From: Agapetus fuscipes
Lineage: Eukaryota; Arthropoda; Insecta; Trichoptera; Glossosomatidae
Length of the DNA: 64,000 nucleotides
Direction: 5' to 3'
Assembly: GCA_951799405.1 (NCBI GenBank)
Contig: OX637361.1
Coordinates: 4,673,156-4,737,155 of the forward strand
Part shown: positions 21,775-31,945 of the stretch, one piece after another
Position numbering within the stretch: the stretch's first letter is position 1
Layout of the letters: each line of letters starts with the position of its first letter
The notes under the pieces: model-generated
Seen by the model: the letters and a program-made list of their open reading frames with translations, nothing else
What the model was told of the DNA's origin: nothing
The model's database searches: none
Translations under genes and position numbers: made by a program

Positions 21775-21835
21775 TTGTTAAAACTTTATGTGACATTCTG
21801 TTTATTCGAACCCACGTTACCCACTGTGCTATAAA

Positions 21836-21853
21836 GTGGCAGCCCAACGTGCG
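21836..21853 (+). promoter_or_regulatory. Primer-binding site
   Basis: TGGCAGCCCAACGTGCGG begins three bases after the LTR. TGG is the complement of a tRNA CCA end. Which tRNA primes is not determined. Confidence 0.75.
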
Positions 21854-22051
21854 GCAATATAGACTGGAAGTGAATGTGTGAACAATATAAACAGTGTTTT
21901 GGACTACTAACTTGTGAATTTAACTCATAGTTAAGTGTGGTGAACACTTTTATATTTTGTTAACCTTTGTGCGCCGTTTGGTGAAAACTTTACATCTTAA
22001 AAGATAGTTAATTGCTTTACGTTGGCACCAGTGACAAGAGCCCAACAGAAG

Positions 22052-25000
22052 ATGGCTTTGTCAGAAGCCGACATACATAAGCTGATCAAGGCCATGCGCG
22101 TTGGTAGCTTCGCCACGTGCACTGCAAGGTTCGATGGAGCGAGAGACCAGCATGCGGTAGAAGAGTTCCTCCGGAATGCCACGATTTTCAAAAATTGTGA
22201 ACAAGTGGAAGATAGTAGGGCCCTTGCAGAACTACCCTTACTATTGCAAGGTGTGGCTTCCCTATGGTGGCAGGGAGTCAAAGACTCAGTAACGACATGG
22301 AATGCAGCCATGGAGAAGCTGAGGGAGGCATATGCACCGAGACGAGAGGCATACCGAGTCTTCGTCGAACTACATAAGGAGTACCAGCGGGAGGGAGTCT
22401 CTACAGACCTCTTCATCACAAGGAAGAGAGCCCTCTTTGCAGAGCTGACAGTGAAGTTCGGTGAAAATACGGAGCTGGACATGGTCTATGGAATGTTGGA
22501 TTCCAGGATCCGAGAGAGGTTGTCAAGAAGTTCAGTGACCACATTTTCCGACCTCCTCAGAAAGGCGCGTGAGGTAGAGGAAGTATTGGTGGAGAACCGC
22601 GCAAGGAAAGACGTAACCGCCAAGGAAACACCCAAGCCAAAGCTGAGATGCGGTAATTGTAGGGTGCTAGGCCACGCGACAGAAGCGTGCAGAAAAACTA
22701 AGAAGACGGCTGCAGATTTTCCACAGGGTAAGCGAAGACCTGACACTCTGGCTTGCTATGGTTGCAATCGCCCAGGCGTAATACGAAGCAAGTGCCCGAG
22801 CTGCAACCCTGAGGTGCCAGAACAGGCAAAGTTCTGCTCCATACTCCTTCCCCAACCACAAACCCAGGCGAAAGACCGGCCAGCAGTGTGGTTAACCGTC
22901 AACGGAGTGACGGGGACCGCGCTTGTCGACACTGGAGCCGCCATGTGTGTTGCTAGCAACGAGCTGGCAACTCTATTAGAGAACCAGGGCTATGTGTTTC
23001 AGACACAGTGGACGAAAGTAGTGCTGGCGGATGGGCATGAGATGGCCCAGAACGTAAAAACGGTGGATGCCACGGTCACCCTCAATGACAGAGCAATTGA
23101 TGCCCGGTTCCTCGTGTTGCCAGGAGCCACCCGAAACCAGTCACTGCTAGGAATAGACTTCCTGATTAAGGCAGGGTTAATGTTGAACTTTGCCAAAAGA
23201 GAGTGGCGTTTCGCGGACGCAAAGAATTGGAACCGTTTCGCAAAACCCGCTGAACCAAGACAACAACCTGAAGGTAAACATGCAAGAGATGTTGAAACAG
23301 AACTTGAGGATCGTGCATATGGACCAGAATTCACCCCGAAGAAGATATGCTCAATAATGACTATACAACCAGTGCTGAGTCCGATCGCCAATACACCAGA
23401 TGGTCCTCAAAGACTACAGAAAGCCACAGAAAATAGAAAGGGCAATCCAGACGAGCGTGTCAACCAGTTCGAGTTGACACCTCGGCGGATCTGCGCGATG
23501 ATGAGGATGGAGTCGTGGGTCAGTCCAATGATACACACACCCGAGCTCAGATCCCCTCATCTTGAATATATGTATCGCGATGCGCAAGACGTCATCAACA
23601 GGAAGTTAAAGTTTGGCAACGGGAGTGCCGCAAGGGTCTTGTTCCCCGATAGAGTAGAACTTGCTACTATCTCATTTAAGGATATTAGACTTCGAGAAGA
23701 CGAGGGCACCAACCTTGACCAGATGGCTCGGAAGCGGCTGGAAGAAGTAATTCTGGAGAACGAGACTCTCTTCCATTCTAGTGGACCACCGACCGAGAAA
23801 GTCGAACACCATATACCGACCGGTGACAGTCGTCCAGTCGCAGTGCCTCCTTATCGGCTCTCTCCAGGAAGAAAAGAGATACTCCAGCACGAGCTGAACA
23901 AAATGATCACAGAAGGAGTAGTAGAAGAATGCGAGTCGCCGTGGGCAGCCCCAGTGGTCCTGGTGCCGAAGAAAGATGGCAGTTTCCGGTTCTGCGTCGA
24001 CTATCGCCAGCTCAACGCAGTCACCGTGCCAGATGCCTACCCACTGCCAAGGATGGACGATCTCCTACACGATGCCAAACGAACAGCCTACATGACCACG
24101 ATGGACATGAAAGCCGGTTACTGGCAGATTAAAGTCCACAAGAGTGATCAGGATAAGACGGCGTTCATCACGCCATTTGGCATTTATCGCTTCACCAAGA
24201 TGGCGTTTGGACTCCGTAATGCGCCAGCAACATTTCAGCGCCTGATTGACAGACTACGAGCAGGACTGGCAGACGTGAAACTCTTGGCGTATCTGGATGA
24301 CCTCATACTATTGTCACCCACCTTCGAGGAACACCTCGCTGACCTAAGAAAGACGTTTCTGAGGTTAAAAGAATTTGGATTAAGGATTAACAGAGAGAAA
24401 TGTCACTTCTCATGCAGCAGTGTCCATTTTCTTGGGCACATCATCACCCCGGATGGAATCTCTGTTAATCCACAGAAGGTGGAGGCCGTTGTCAACAGGT
24501 CTCCACCCAAAAATGTTAAGCAGGTGCAATCCTTCATGCAGACTTGCTCTTGGTACAGAAGGTTCGTGCCCAACTTTGCTGAGGTAGCCAGACCACTCAG
24601 TGACCTCACCAAGAAGGGCAGGCGATGGAGTTGGACCCATGCCGAAACCAACGCATTTGAAAAGCTGAAGGGGCTGTTGACCAGTGCACCCATATTGAGG
24701 CAAGCAGATGAGACGTTGCCGTATAGCATAAAAACCGATGCCAGCAACTACGCAATCGGAGCAGTTCTAGTCCAGGGGGAGGCAGAGGAGGAACACCCAG
24801 TCGAGTACGCGAGTCGCCTCCTCACCCCAGCGGAAAGAAACTATTCCACGACAGAAAGAGAGGCCTTAGCAGTTGTGTGGGCCATCTCTAAGTTCAGAGG
24901 CTATATAGAAGGAGCCGCGGTGACCGTTGTGACCGACCACCAACCATTGAGGTGGTTGATGAACCTAAGGTCGCCAACTGGAAGATTAGCCAGGTGGGCT

Positions 25001-26476
25001 TTACAGCTGCAACCATACAACCTCTTGGTAAAATACACCCCGGGGCGGACGAACGTGGTAGCAGATACACTCTCCCGTCCTCCATGCTGTGATGGAAAAA
25101 CGGTATGCGGTCTCTGCGTAATAACTATAGACCTGCCGGCCCGAGGTGCCGCCGAAGTAAGGAAGGAGCAACAGAAAGATCCGGACGTCAGGAAGATTCT
25201 GGATGCCTTTGAAGGAGAACGGCAAGATGAAGATTTCGTCCGATGGTCTAATCGAGGTTACGTTGTGAACAACGGGGTTATCTACCGTTACAACCCTGAC
25301 ACAGAAACGGAAGAAGCCCAGCTGGTGGTTCCAGAACACGAGAGACAGATGATTCTGAAGGAGCATCATGATGCTTCAACAGCAGGACATTACGGGGTTG
25401 AAGGTACTATCCAACGGATTTCCCAGCGGTATTATTGGCCAGGGATGCGGCGGTACATTACAGACTACGTCAAGTCTTGCGCCGCCTGTCAACGGTACAA
25501 GGCCGATAATATGAAGCCAGCAGGACTACTTCAAACCCCCGTGATGCAGCAACGGTTCGAGGTGTTTGCAGTGGATTATTTTGGGCCACTGCCCACATCT
25601 CCCGATGGAATGAACTGGATTTTCATCGTAGAGGATACAGCTACTAGATGGGTGGAACTTTTCCCTTTACCGGATGCAACAGCGGAGCTGTGTGCCAAGA
25701 CTCTGCTGAACGAAGTGATCCTACGTTACGGGACGCCCAGAAGGCTAATCAGTGATAACGGCACTCAGTTTGTCAGTGCCATCATGCAACATTTGACATT
25801 TTGTATGGGAATTAAACAAAGTCTGACGCCAGTGTATCACCCAGCGGCGAATCCCGTTGAAAGGAAGAATCGGGACTTGAAGACACAACTAGCAATGCAA
25901 GTAGGAAAGCAGCACGACCACTGGCCTGAGGCCTTACCAGCTATACGGTTCGCCATGAATACGGCCAGATGTCAAGGCACCGGATATACCGCGGCATACC
26001 TGACTTTTGGACGAGAGCTGCGCACCCCCGACGATGTCACTCGGGATTTGAGAGGCATTATTCAGTCGGAGAACTTTGTTGCTGAGCTAACACCACTTCT
26101 CCTCCGCCTCAGTAAGATACTAAGACAGGCACGAGAAACGAACGAAAAGGAGCAGGATCGACGGAAAGCAACTGCTGATGCCCGCCGAAGACCGGATCAG
26201 GGTTACAGAATTGGCGACCTAGTTTGGGTGAAGACCCGAGTGATAAGCAGTACGGCCAGAAGAACGACCGCAAAGTTAGCACCTCGCCGAGACGGACCCT
26301 ATGTCATCCTACACCGGCGTAGTCCGACCAGCTATGAAGTAGCAAATCCCGTCGACCCAACCACTGCCGTAGGGACATATCACTCTTCGGCCTTGGCAGA
26401 ATACAAAGGGAGGGACCAGGAGCCACCGGAACCCTTACACCCCATTCGCAGACGAGGAAGACCCCGTAAGCAGTAG
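22052..26476 (+). CDS. gag-pol: Gag-pol polyprotein, Ty3/gypsy
   Basis: One uninterrupted frame of 1474 codons. I take ATG 22052 (context AAGATGG); the frame runs back through a TTG to a stop at 21998. In order: gag capsid-like region (residues 1-190); zinc knuckle CGNC-RVLG-H-ATEA-C (about 200-213); a second knuckle CYGC-NRPG-V-IRSK-C (about 235-248) whose His is replaced by Val; aspartic protease VDTGA (about 292); a linker with two related segments TPKKICSIM (428) and TPRRICAMM (476); reverse transcriptase with YLDD (about 746); RNase H with TDAS and TDHQP (from about 895); integrase HHCC zinc domain (from about 1105), Asp in VDYFG (1175), Asp in SDNGTQF (1235), Glu in NPVERKN; a GPY/F end (about 1415) and a basic tail. 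Gag and pol are fused without a frameshift. The frame looks functional. Confidence 0.95.
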   Translation: MALSEADIHKLIKAMRVGSFATCTARFDGARDQHAVEEFLRNATIFKNCEQVEDSRALAELPLLLQGVASLWWQGVKDSVTTWNAAMEKLREAYAPRREAYRVFVELHKEYQREGVSTDLFITRKRALFAELTVKFGENTELDMVYGMLDSRIRERLSRSSVTTFSDLLRKAREVEEVLVENRARKDVTAKETPKPKLRCGNCRVLGHATEACRKTKKTAADFPQGKRRPDTLACYGCNRPGVIRSKCPSCNPEVPEQAKFCSILLPQPQTQAKDRPAVWLTVNGVTGTALVDTGAAMCVASNELATLLENQGYVFQTQWTKVVLADGHEMAQNVKTVDATVTLNDRAIDARFLVLPGATRNQSLLGIDFLIKAGLMLNFAKREWRFADAKNWNRFAKPAEPRQQPEGKHARDVETELEDRAYGPEFTPKKICSIMTIQPVLSPIANTPDGPQRLQKATENRKGNPDERVNQFELTPRRICAMMRMESWVSPMIHTPELRSPHLEYMYRDAQDVINRKLKFGNGSAARVLFPDRVELATISFKDIRLREDEGTNLDQMARKRLEEVILENETLFHSSGPPTEKVEHHIPTGDSRPVAVPPYRLSPGRKEILQHELNKMITEGVVEECESPWAAPVVLVPKKDGSFRFCVDYRQLNAVTVPDAYPLPRMDDLLHDAKRTAYMTTMDMKAGYWQIKVHKSDQDKTAFITPFGIYRFTKMAFGLRNAPATFQRLIDRLRAGLADVKLLAYLDDLILLSPTFEEHLADLRKTFLRLKEFGLRINREKCHFSCSSVHFLGHIITPDGISVNPQKVEAVVNRSPPKNVKQVQSFMQTCSWYRRFVPNFAEVARPLSDLTKKGRRWSWTHAETNAFEKLKGLLTSAPILRQADETLPYSIKTDASNYAIGAVLVQGEAEEEHPVEYASRLLTPAERNYSTTEREALAVVWAISKFRGYIEGAAVTVVTDHQPLRWLMNLRSPTGRLARWALQLQPYNLLVKYTPGRTNVVADTLSRPPCCDGKTVCGLCVITIDLPARGAAEVRKEQQKDPDVRKILDAFEGERQDEDFVRWSNRGYVVNNGVIYRYNPDTETEEAQLVVPEHERQMILKEHHDASTAGHYGVEGTIQRISQRYYWPGMRRYITDYVKSCAACQRYKADNMKPAGLLQTPVMQQRFEVFAVDYFGPLPTSPDGMNWIFIVEDTATRWVELFPLPDATAELCAKTLLNEVILRYGTPRRLISDNGTQFVSAIMQHLTFCMGIKQSLTPVYHPAANPVERKNRDLKTQLAMQVGKQHDHWPEALPAIRFAMNTARCQGTGYTAAYLTFGRELRTPDDVTRDLRGIIQSENFVAELTPLLLRLSKILRQARETNEKEQDRRKATADARRRPDQGYRIGDLVWVKTRVISSTARRTTAKLAPRRDGPYVILHRRSPTSYEVANPVDPTTAVGTYHSSALAEYKGRDQEPPEPLHPIRRRGRPRKQ

Positions 26477-26529
26477 ATGAAAAGGAAGATGGAGATAGGA
26501 TTCCTCAGCGGGCCGCAAATTGGAATCCT

Positions 26530-26539
26530 AGGGGGAGAA
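26530..26539 (+). promoter_or_regulatory. Polypurine tract
   Basis: AGGGGGAGAA lies directly before the 3' LTR, the expected plus-strand primer. Confidence 0.85.
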
Positions 26540-27082
26540 TGTAGCGCGGCGCGAGGCCCCGCGAATACTTTCTCGCTCGCACACTGACCTTCCCGTTCTC
26601 GCAAGGATCCTGGCGGTGCCGGGAGCGCACGGAACATCACGGCGGGACGCGAACTTCAACTTACGCTCCGCCCCGCCAGGGCGGCAAGGAGGGGATGGTC
26701 AGCAAGGGTATAAAAAGCCATTACGGGCCCGTATCCAGCAGTATTCATCGGGAGAGCTCCCAATAATTACCTTTTGCTGTGTACGCTATGTGAGTGGACC
26801 ACTCTAGGTATTAAAAGGAATTCTCTTGATGACAAGATAGATAACTGTGTACGCTACTGAGTGGACCTTTTACTGATACTCGTAATAACTGTGTACGCTA
26901 CTGAGTGGACCTTTTACTAATACTCGTAATAATTGTGTACGCCGTGTGTGTGGACCTTTTTACTATATACCTATTCACTGTCTATACTTGCCAAAACAAT
27001 TGTATAGTGTTGCGCATAATAAATTGTTAAAACTTTATGTGACATTCTGTTTATTCGAACCCACGTTACCCACTGTGCTATA
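26540..27082 (+). repeat. 3' LTR
   Basis: 543 bp, same as the 5' LTR apart from one extra A at about 27030. Ends GCTATA at 27082, followed by the ATAC duplication. Confidence 0.95.
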
Positions 27083-27470
27083 ATACTGTTTATTTTAATG
27101 AATTATTAATTAATAATTACTCAATGATATCTGTTGAACCAGGGTCAAAGTTATGGTTAAATGACCCTGGCGGGGATCGAACCAACGTTATTCTATTCCA
27201 AACACAGTCGGCACAGTTCAGTTCGGCGGGACCGTTGTGCTGGAACCGGCTGCCTTTGAAGCTGAGGACGGAAACCAGCGAGGAGCGCTTCAGGAAGGAG
27301 CTGAAGACCACCATCTTCACAAGAAGAGAGTGAGCGGTGGGCGCCCTTGGGGTGGCTGGAGCCACTAAACGGCGCCCAAAAGAAGAAAAGTCATCCAAAT
27401 ATATATAAATATATATAAACACGCTAGAAAGATCAGCCCACTGGCCCCCTCGACCATAACACCGACATGA
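27083..27470 (-). mobile_element. SINE C, right part with tRNA-like head
   Basis: Continuation of the SINE C from 21290: AT linker, AACCAGGGTC, B box (GGGGATCGAACC reversed), then, after an L2-like insertion, the A-box side CCCCCTCGACCATAACACCG at 27447-27466. It gives the full tRNA-derived head of family C. Confidence 0.9.
27206..27416 (+). mobile_element. L2-like LINE 3' end inside SINE C
   Basis: Codes FSSAGPLCWNRLPLKLRTET and ERFRKELKTTIFTRRE then stop (27331-27333), the last ~45 residues of an L2-like protein. 3' UTR with GGCGCCC-TTGGGGTGGCT and CACTAAACGGCGCC, tail of ATATAA repeats. AAACAC flanks it on both sides (27200-27205 and 27417-27422). Confidence 0.9.
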
Positions 27471-27827
27471 ACCATTTTCATTGTAAATGGATCACTCGAT
27501 GTACTCGTATTATATATTTCCAGGAAAGCAGATCAGATCGGTTTTTGTTTCGTATCCACGGCATTTCAAAATTTTCCTACGTATTGAGATGAAGGTTAAG
27601 AGAGATGTTCACGGTTGAGAGATTCGAGACGAGATCCTTTAAATCTGACACCGATAATAAACTGGGCTTACGTTTTATTACATCCATAAAAGTTTCCCAT
27701 GAAAAGTGATGTTTGCCGCCAAGTAACGCTTTACACATGGAGATTTCAAGACAATTCATTGCATAGAATTTCAGCAATTAAAGTTTATTTTATATCACTG
27801 AAATGATGGGTACTTATGTAAGGAAGA
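27471..27827. other. Unassigned
   Basis: Nothing recognised. Confidence 0.5.
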
Positions 27828-28079
27828 ATCTAATCTAATCTAAGTTGCAAAGATATGTATCATTTGAGATTCATATTAAATGCATTCCCACAAGCAGACA
27901 TGCATAATTTCGCGCTCACACATGCCGCATGTGGACCTACAATATAAAAACCCAATCTCAAATGAACATAAGCCCTGCAACTCTTGCCGATCTTCCCTGA
28001 AACAGGGGTGACATTGGCAAAGTAAACCATTTTCTACAGGATGGGTGGTCAGCCTCATAGCAACATATAAGTCAAGGAA
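27828..28079 (-). mobile_element. RTE-1 3' UTR copy, subfamily 1
   Basis: Complete module with an ATCTAATCTAATCT tail and the subfamily 1 words ACCTACAATATAAAAACCCA. Truncated at the 5' end just upstream of the UTR. Confidence 0.9.
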
Positions 28080-28247
28080 TACAAACCATTAATTACATCC
28101 AGTTATACCTGTACAAACAAACAAACATTAAAAAATCTATAAAAATGAAAATTGATTCTTGGCCTTAGCCGCCTACATTACATGATCTTGTGTCTAAAAC
28201 TTCCGGTTACTTTCATGCACACGGCTAAAAAGTAGAACTTAACCAGT

Positions 28248-28545
28248 CGGTCCGTCGTCTATTGGTTCTAATTGTTATACTGTAGTCTAACGCTTTAGAC
28301 TCGTAAATGGAAGGTTGTGGGTTTGAATCCTGGCTGAGCACAAAAAAATACCATTCAAATATTCAAATATGCTCTTTGCTGGGTTGAAAAATTCATATCC
28401 CTTTACCAAAGACCGGTCACCAAAAGGTTCACCCAGCCTTAAGCTACTGAGTCTTAATTGAAAATTGGTGACGTCCAAGCTCGCAAAGGGCCTTGAGGTT
28501 TGATTCACACAAAAACAGCGTCAATCAAATAAATCATCGTAATAT
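28248..28545 (+). mobile_element. SINE B copy
   Basis: Head with B box GGGTTTGAATCC, body with GCTCTTTGCTGGGTTGAAAA, tail with GGCCTTGAGGTTTGATTCAC and ATT-type end. Diverged but nearly full-length. Confidence 0.85.
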
Positions 28546-29184
28546 TAATTATTAAGAATCCAAACTTGTTGTACTTTAAATATATTTTTTTTAAACGTGG
28601 TAACCTAATATGGTCCAGACATAAATTATGATAGACAGTTGTGACGTCGTACGGCCGGTTTACTGGAAAATGAAAACAAAAATGTTATTATTGGTAAAAA
28701 TTGTGTAACAACAATAATTCAATTATTGCAAAGGACCGTAGTCCCGTATAAGTGTCACGTTTACCAGGCGAGAACAAAAACTTAAATTAAAATTTGTACT
28801 GAGTCTATTTGAATTTATATTAAAGCATAGAAAATATAACCGAATTCTAAGCAGTTTAACCCGTGCCCTATAAAGAATCCATTGACCCCGAAAAATATTT
28901 TTCACATTCAAGACAAACAGGGCGTTTAGTATTCCGCGCGTTCCCCAGTCACACGTTTCCCGGCAGTAAAAAATCTATCAAGCCATCAGAGCCGGTACAG
29001 CAACAGGCGATAAGGAGAGAGAGCCCCCCCTCACCCCTCACGGCACGAGCCACAGGCCAGGCAGGGGCGGGGACGAATAACCCGATACGCGTCGGCTTCC
29101 CTTTACAAATCACAAGGCAAAAAAATCGTTGTCTCCTTATACCCTTCTTCTACTTTTCGAATGTCGGATTATTAATCGATTGTT
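28546..29184. other. Unassigned with GC-richer island
   Basis: 28860-29110 is visibly richer in G and C than its surroundings and occurs once. The 107-codon plus frame in it has no motif I know. Possible host sequence. Confidence 0.4.
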
Positions 29185-29439
29185 AAAATGTTTTTTATTG
29201 TCTATGTTCCTTGACTTATATGTTGATATGCGGCTGACCATCCATGCTGTAAAAAATGGTTCACTATGCCAATGTCACCCCTGTTTCAGGGAAGGACGGC
29301 AAGAGTTGCAGGGTGTATGTCCATTTGAGATTTGGTTTTTATGTTGTAGGTCCACATGCGTCATGTGTGAGCGCGAAATTATGCGTGTCTGCTCATCACC
29401 TCAACCTCAAATGATACATATCTTTGCCACTTAGATTTA
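29185..29439 (+). mobile_element. RTE-1 3' UTR copy, subfamily 1
   Basis: TGTTCCTTGACTTATATGTT to TTTGCCACTTAGATTT. A short internal deletion removes the GGGCATGCATT block. Confidence 0.9.
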
Positions 29440-29605
29440 GACAGCTCAAGAGCCCTATGCGAGCTTAGCCGTCGCTATTGAAAGCGCCAATTCTCAAGCA
29501 AGTTCCGGTGGGTGTAAGGCTGGATGGACCTTTTGTGAACGGTCTTTGGTAAAGGTATATGAATTTTTCCACCCAGCAAAGAGCATATTTGAAAATATAA
29601 ATTAT
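29440..29605 (-). mobile_element. SINE B, 5' and 3' truncated
   Basis: Minus-strand body: CGAGCTTAGCCGTCGCTATT, CAATTCTCAAGCAAG, GCTGGATGGACCTTTTGTGA, CCACCCAGCAAAGAGC. Confidence 0.8.
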
Positions 29606-29762
29606 ATATTTTTTTGCTTCCATTTGTCTTGAGTCTGAAGAAATGAAAAAGGAATAAACTTTAAAAAGATATTAATTGTGAGATAATATGCAATGGCAAC
29701 TTTACTTTTTTTAAATTTTCTAATGTTTGCACATTCACCGAGTGAAAATTCATTTTTAATTT

Positions 29763-29918
29763 AATAATTAAAAAACTTTTTTATTTAAAAAACACATAGT
29801 TTTTATTTTCACATATGAGTTATACTGCCTAAGCGCTGTCGAACGCGCTTAGGCAGTATAACTCATATGTGAAAATAAAAACTATGTGTTTTTTAAATAA
29901 AAAAGTTTTTTAATTATT
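29763..29918. repeat. Long hairpin F2, perfect 74-bp arms
   Basis: 29763-29836 and 29845-29918 are exact reverse complements around an 8-bp loop. GAGTGAAAATTCAT lies just upstream, as at F1. The right arm continues GTGAAAATAAAAACTATGTG, similar in layout to F1 (GTGAAAATACAAAACAGTG). Confidence 0.95.
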
Positions 29919-29929
29919 TACTTTTTTTC

Positions 29930-30247
29930 ACGAGGGTTTCCTTCTGAAAATCCCACCCTTCGCTACCGCTGGTTAGGTAGTGGGGGGGGGGACAAATTTC
30001 GGGTCGAATAAGAGAGAAATCACGAAGTAGGGGCGCTATGATTGATGCTTATAACATAAGAGCTTCGGGTATACTCGGAAAGGGCATACGTGTTGATTCT
30101 CAGCCGAAGATATAACGTTTCTTCAGTGAATTAAGTCATCACAAAGGGTCTTAATATCCAAGACGTAATTCTGAAAATGTTTTGCATGGAGGAATTAAAA
30201 TGGGTTTGTTTTCATAGGTTAAATAACCTCCAAAATAAAAATTCAAA
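29930..30247. other. Unassigned
   Basis: A G run (29984-29992) and a CACGAAGTAGGGGCGCTATG segment related to the 31100-31310 repeats. No gene. Confidence 0.4.
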
Positions 30248-30489
30248 ACTGTATAATTTAAATTGCAAAGGTATACAAGATGTGTACAAATTTATGATTC
30301 ACATTAAATCCATTCCAACAAGAAGACACGAGTAAATTTGCGCTTACACAATATTCTGCATTTCTTAGATTTTTTTAATTAGAGCTGCATTTGTAAAATA
30401 AAACCAGAAATCTTAAGGGGTGACATTGGTAAAGTGAGCTACTTTTTACATTAGGTATGGGGTAATCAGGCTCATACCATCCTAAGTAA
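30248..30489 (-). mobile_element. RTE-1 3' UTR copy, old
   Basis: Recognisable at both ends (ATAATTTAAATTGCAAAGG and GGGGTGACATTGGTAAAGTG) with an altered middle. Confidence 0.75.
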
Positions 30490-30494
30490 TCAAT

Positions 30495-30898
30495 TATCTA
30501 AATTGCCACGATATATTAACATTAAAAATTCATACTAAATACATACCCAACAACATGGACGTGTAAGGTCGCGCTTAAAGTTGCTGCATGTGTACTTACA
30601 AATTAAAATCCAATCGTCAAATGAAGATAAACCCTGAAACAGGGGTGACATTGGTAAAGTGAACCATTTTTTAACATTATGTGCGGTCAGCTTCATTCCA
30701 ATCTACAAGTCAAGGAAATAAATATAAAACAACTCCTGTAAAAAATCAGACAGGAAATACAAAAAAACAATAAAAATGAAAAATAAATTTTGAAAACATT
30801 TGCCGACAGCACTGCAGATCAACCGCCATATTTTTCGGTCGTAGCCGACTTCTTTCATATCATCCAGAGCCATGCATGTTTTTATAAAATCCATCAAT
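30495..30898 (-). mobile_element. RTE-1 3' end with decayed coding
   Basis: 3' UTR to 30715, then coding remains KTCMALDDMKEVGYDRKIWR on the minus strand. Directly beside the previous copy, same strand. Confidence 0.8.
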
Positions 30899-31619
30899 GC
30901 TTTAAATGCATAAAATCCTCGATCCGCAGGATTGGATCCCCCATGGATACAGTGATTGGGTCAGTCTGTGTTTATGTGTACCACCTGACGACTCTTGCCT
31001 CTGCCAATTTGATTATGCAGATGAGGCTTATGCCCACGAGGGGAAACCACTACCCCAAGTATAAAACTGTAACGTCTAAACTCCCCTCGAACGCGTAATA
31101 AAAAAGATGTATGAAAACTTTATCACTCAATAGGGTTGCTGTCATATATTCCAAAAAAAAAACTATTTCAATGGCGATGAGAAAACTTAACTTTATTTTT
31201 ACTAAGTTTTCAATTTTAGCTCCCCTATGACGTATACTTAAGCAATATTGAAATTAATTTCAATCGTGTAAGTATGAAAACTTAATCACACAGTAGGGGT
31301 GCTGTCGAATCGTCGATACATTTTTCAATTTCAAACGCGATTTTTCATGAAAACTCACTTCAAGGGCTTAACAAGAAATATGTATTGAAACTAAGGCCGT
31401 TCCTCTGTTGAACGATGTAGTTTTCATACTGTTTTAGTAAAATGCATACAGGATTAGCGCTGAAACGTTTGGGGGGTGGTCATTGATACCTGTAAACCTA
31501 GGTCTAACTTATATGCAGTTGTTTATAAAGAATAAATACGAGTTTAAATTGAATTTTCGCTTTACTAGCCTCCTGCTTTTTTATATCCAGAAATAAGATT
31601 AATTATTTTCAAATTGAGA
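30899..31619. other. Unassigned, two related 40-bp segments
   Basis: ATGTATGAAAACTTTATCAC at 31107 and AAGTATGAAAACTTAATCAC at 31271, each followed by AGTAGGGGTGCTGTC-like words, are related to each other and perhaps to repeat O. Confidence 0.45.
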
Positions 31620-31760
31620 TTCAATTCAATTTCTATTTTGCCTGGCCATAAACAGGCATGAACATTATAAATAAAAAAAATCATTATGTAATATTTTAAT
31701 GAATCACAAATTAATAATCACCTGATGGCATCTGTTCAACCCGGGTCAAATTTATTGTCG
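31620..31760 (-). mobile_element. SINE C fragment
   Basis: TTTTGCCTGGCCATAAACAG, an AT linker and TGTTCAACCCGGGTC. Diverged. Confidence 0.7.
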
Positions 31761-31765
31761 ATAGG

Positions 31766-31945
31766 AAAGGTGTAAGTTCACATTTAAAAATTCTACATTT
31801 GGACTTACAAATTAAAAACCACACCTCAAATGAACATAAGCCCTGCAAATTTTGCCGACCTTTCCTGAAGCAGGGGTTACATTGGTAAAGTGAGCCATTT
31901 TTTTACAGTTTTATAGTCAGCCTCATACTTAGCCTCCTCTTTACC
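31766..31945 (-). mobile_element. RTE-1 3' UTR copy, partial
   Basis: CTCAAATGAACATAAGCCCT to GTCAGCCTCATAC. The tail side is lost against the SINE C fragment. Confidence 0.8.

Larger units (their letters stand above)
21291..21832 (+). repeat. 5' LTR
   Basis: 542 bp, begins TGTAGCGCGG and ends GTGCTATA, an imperfect inverted terminal pair. The first ~170 bp are GC-rich, then AT-rich. It holds the promoter and polyadenylation signals listed separately. The 63-codon frame within it occurs identically in both LTRs and has no known match. I treat it as chance. Confidence 0.95.
21291..27082 (+). mobile_element. Complete Ty3/gypsy LTR retrotransposon
   Basis: LTR, primer-binding site, one gag-pol frame, polypurine tract, LTR: 5.8 kb in all. 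It sits inside a SINE C, flanked by ATAC (21287-21290 and 27083-27086), or AATAC if the LTR ends one base earlier. The two LTRs differ only by one A in a homopolymer (5' LTR three A at about 21780, 3' LTR four), so insertion was recent. No env frame. The integrase signature and GPY/F end place it in Ty3/gypsy. A CsRn1/Kabuki-type lineage is a guess from the NPVERKN integrase motif. Confidence 0.95.

Noticed and set aside
21997..25369. Antisense frames of 64-161 codons across the gypsy element
   Set aside because: Shadows of the gag-pol frame in other frames.
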